Below the pieces are notes generated by a model. It ran no database searches. It was not told the origin of the DNA and worked only from the letters and a program-made list of their open reading frames with translations. From contig JAIRTF010000294.1 in NCBI GenBank assembly GCA_031255075.1, positions 1 to 6,372 on the forward strand: a stretch of DNA of 6,372 bases, read 5' to 3'. Both the position numbers and the translations under genes were made by a program. Shown in pieces: positions 5,815-6,372 of the stretch (positions are counted from its first letter, which is position 1; the number at the start of each line of letters is the position of its first letter). This DNA comes from Bifidobacteriaceae bacterium. GTDB taxonomy: Bacteria; Actinomycetota; Actinomycetes; Actinomycetales; WQXJ01.

Positions 5815-5843
5815 ACCCTAGAGCCGCTGAAATCCGCCAACCA
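5815..5843 (-). promoter_or_regulatory. Possible promoter for gene D and the membrane-protein cluster
   Basis: On the minus strand, TGGTTG (5838-5843) is followed after 17 bases by TAGGGT (5815-5820), a TAnnnT-type -10. Transcription would begin near 5808, leaving a leader of about 26 bases that contains the AAAGGA ribosome binding site. The -35 is a poor match to TTGACA, so this is tentative. Expression by read-through from panB remains possible. Confidence 0.28.
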
Positions 5844-5901
5844 TCCACGCTCACTGGATTTGGCCGACTTGCCGGTCGAATCGGGGAAACGGCGCTGAGC
5901 T

Positions 5902-6372
5902 TCAGGTGGTGAAGGAGTGGGCTTGGTCGGGGTAGGAGCCGTCGCGCACGGCGGAGCGGTAGGCGGTGGCGGCATCGGCCAGGGCAGCGCCCACCTCACC
6001 GAAACGGCGGACAAAACTTGGCTGCCACGGGCCCAGGCCGGCCATGTCAGTCCAGACCAACACCTGGCCGTCGGTTCCGGGACCAGCGCCAATACCGATG
6101 GTCGGGATATCCAAACGTTCGGTGACCGATGCCGCGAGGTCGGTTGGCACCAGCTCCAAGACCAAGGCGAAGGCACCGGCCTCCTGGACGGCCAAGGCAT
6201 CCGCCAAGAGACGATCAGCCGAATCCTGGTCCCGGCCCTGGACACGGTTGCCGCCCAAGGCGTGAACCGACTGGGGAGTGAAGCCCAGATGTGCCATCAC
6301 CGGTACCCCTGACTGGGACAACAACGCGATATGCGGGGCCACCCGGCGGCCGCCTTCAAACTTGACCGCATG
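5902..6372 (-). CDS. panB: 3-methyl-2-oxobutanoate hydroxymethyltransferase (PanB), 5' end missing
   Basis: PanB transfers a hydroxymethyl group from methylenetetrahydrofolate to 2-oxoisovalerate, giving ketopantoate for pantothenate and CoA synthesis in the cytoplasm. The visible 156 residues are the C-terminal part of the (beta/alpha)8 barrel; the N-terminal part lies beyond base 6372. AVKFEGG at the start carries the equivalents of E. coli K112 and the Mg ligand E114. HLGFTPQSV, GGNRVQGR, VLELVP (equivalent of the catalytic E181), GIGAG and the closing YPDQAHSF all match the family. Spacing from E114 to E181 is the same as in E. coli, so there is no internal indel between them. A GTG at 6342 is only an internal valine codon, not the start. 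It lies upstream of the membrane-protein cluster on the same strand. Confidence 0.96.
   Translation of the reverse strand, partial: HAVKFEGGRRVAPHIALLSQSGVPVMAHLGFTPQSVHALGGNRVQGRDQDSADRLLADALAVQEAGAFALVLELVPTDLAASVTERLDIPTIGIGAGPGTDGQVLVWTDMAGLGPWQPSFVRRFGEVGAALADAATAYRSAVRDGSYPDQAHSFTT

Noticed and set aside
5865..5890. CGAC/GTCG inverted repeat after panB as a terminator
   Set aside because: The stem is only 4 bp with no T-tract, so it is not distinguishable from chance.
1..6372. CRISPR arrays, tRNA or rRNA genes, insertion sequences, attachment sites
   Set aside because: No regularly spaced repeats, no cloverleaf-like segment, no transposase or integrase, and no long terminal repeats were seen on either strand.

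Overview
The window comes from a high-GC bacterium, most likely an actinobacterium. The evidence is strong G/C preference at third codon positions, a HisE/HisG pair of actinobacterial type, and a class Ic methionine aminopeptidase with the N-terminal extension known from mycobacterial MapB. The genus cannot be fixed from the sequence.

Layout. Plus strand, 37-1745: a single-pass membrane protein of unknown function, then hisE and hisG, tightly packed and probably one transcript. hisE and hisG share one base (TGATG). All other genes are on the minus strand and converge on hisG across a 47-base gap with two small GC hairpins. Read in the direction of transcription they are: the 3' part of panB (cut by the window edge at 6372), four small membrane proteins (here D, C, B, A), map, a 42-codon membrane ORF, and a nitroreductase.

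The recognisable genes are housekeeping. HisG and HisE catalyse steps 1 and 2 of histidine synthesis. PanB makes ketopantoate for pantothenate and CoA. Map removes the initiator methionine. The nitroreductase is an FMN oxidoreductase of unknown substrate.

The unusual part is 3766-5781. Four adjacent genes encode proteins of 117-166 residues that differ a good deal in sequence but share one architecture: a variable hydrophilic N-terminus, three membrane segments, a CX5C pair in the loop after segment 1, and an aromatic WW just before segment 3. The spacings are almost identical in all four: Thr to first Cys is 32 residues, and second Cys to WW is 33 or 34. I do not recognise this family. It looks like a diverged tandem array sitting between panB and map, with a possible disulfide or metal site outside the membrane.

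Smaller points: TAGGNT hexamers lie 6-7 bases upstream of three start codons, which suggests leaderless transcripts; the map frame keeps a coding-like composition for 38 codons past its stop; and a perfect 8-bp inverted repeat covers the stop codon of gene A.
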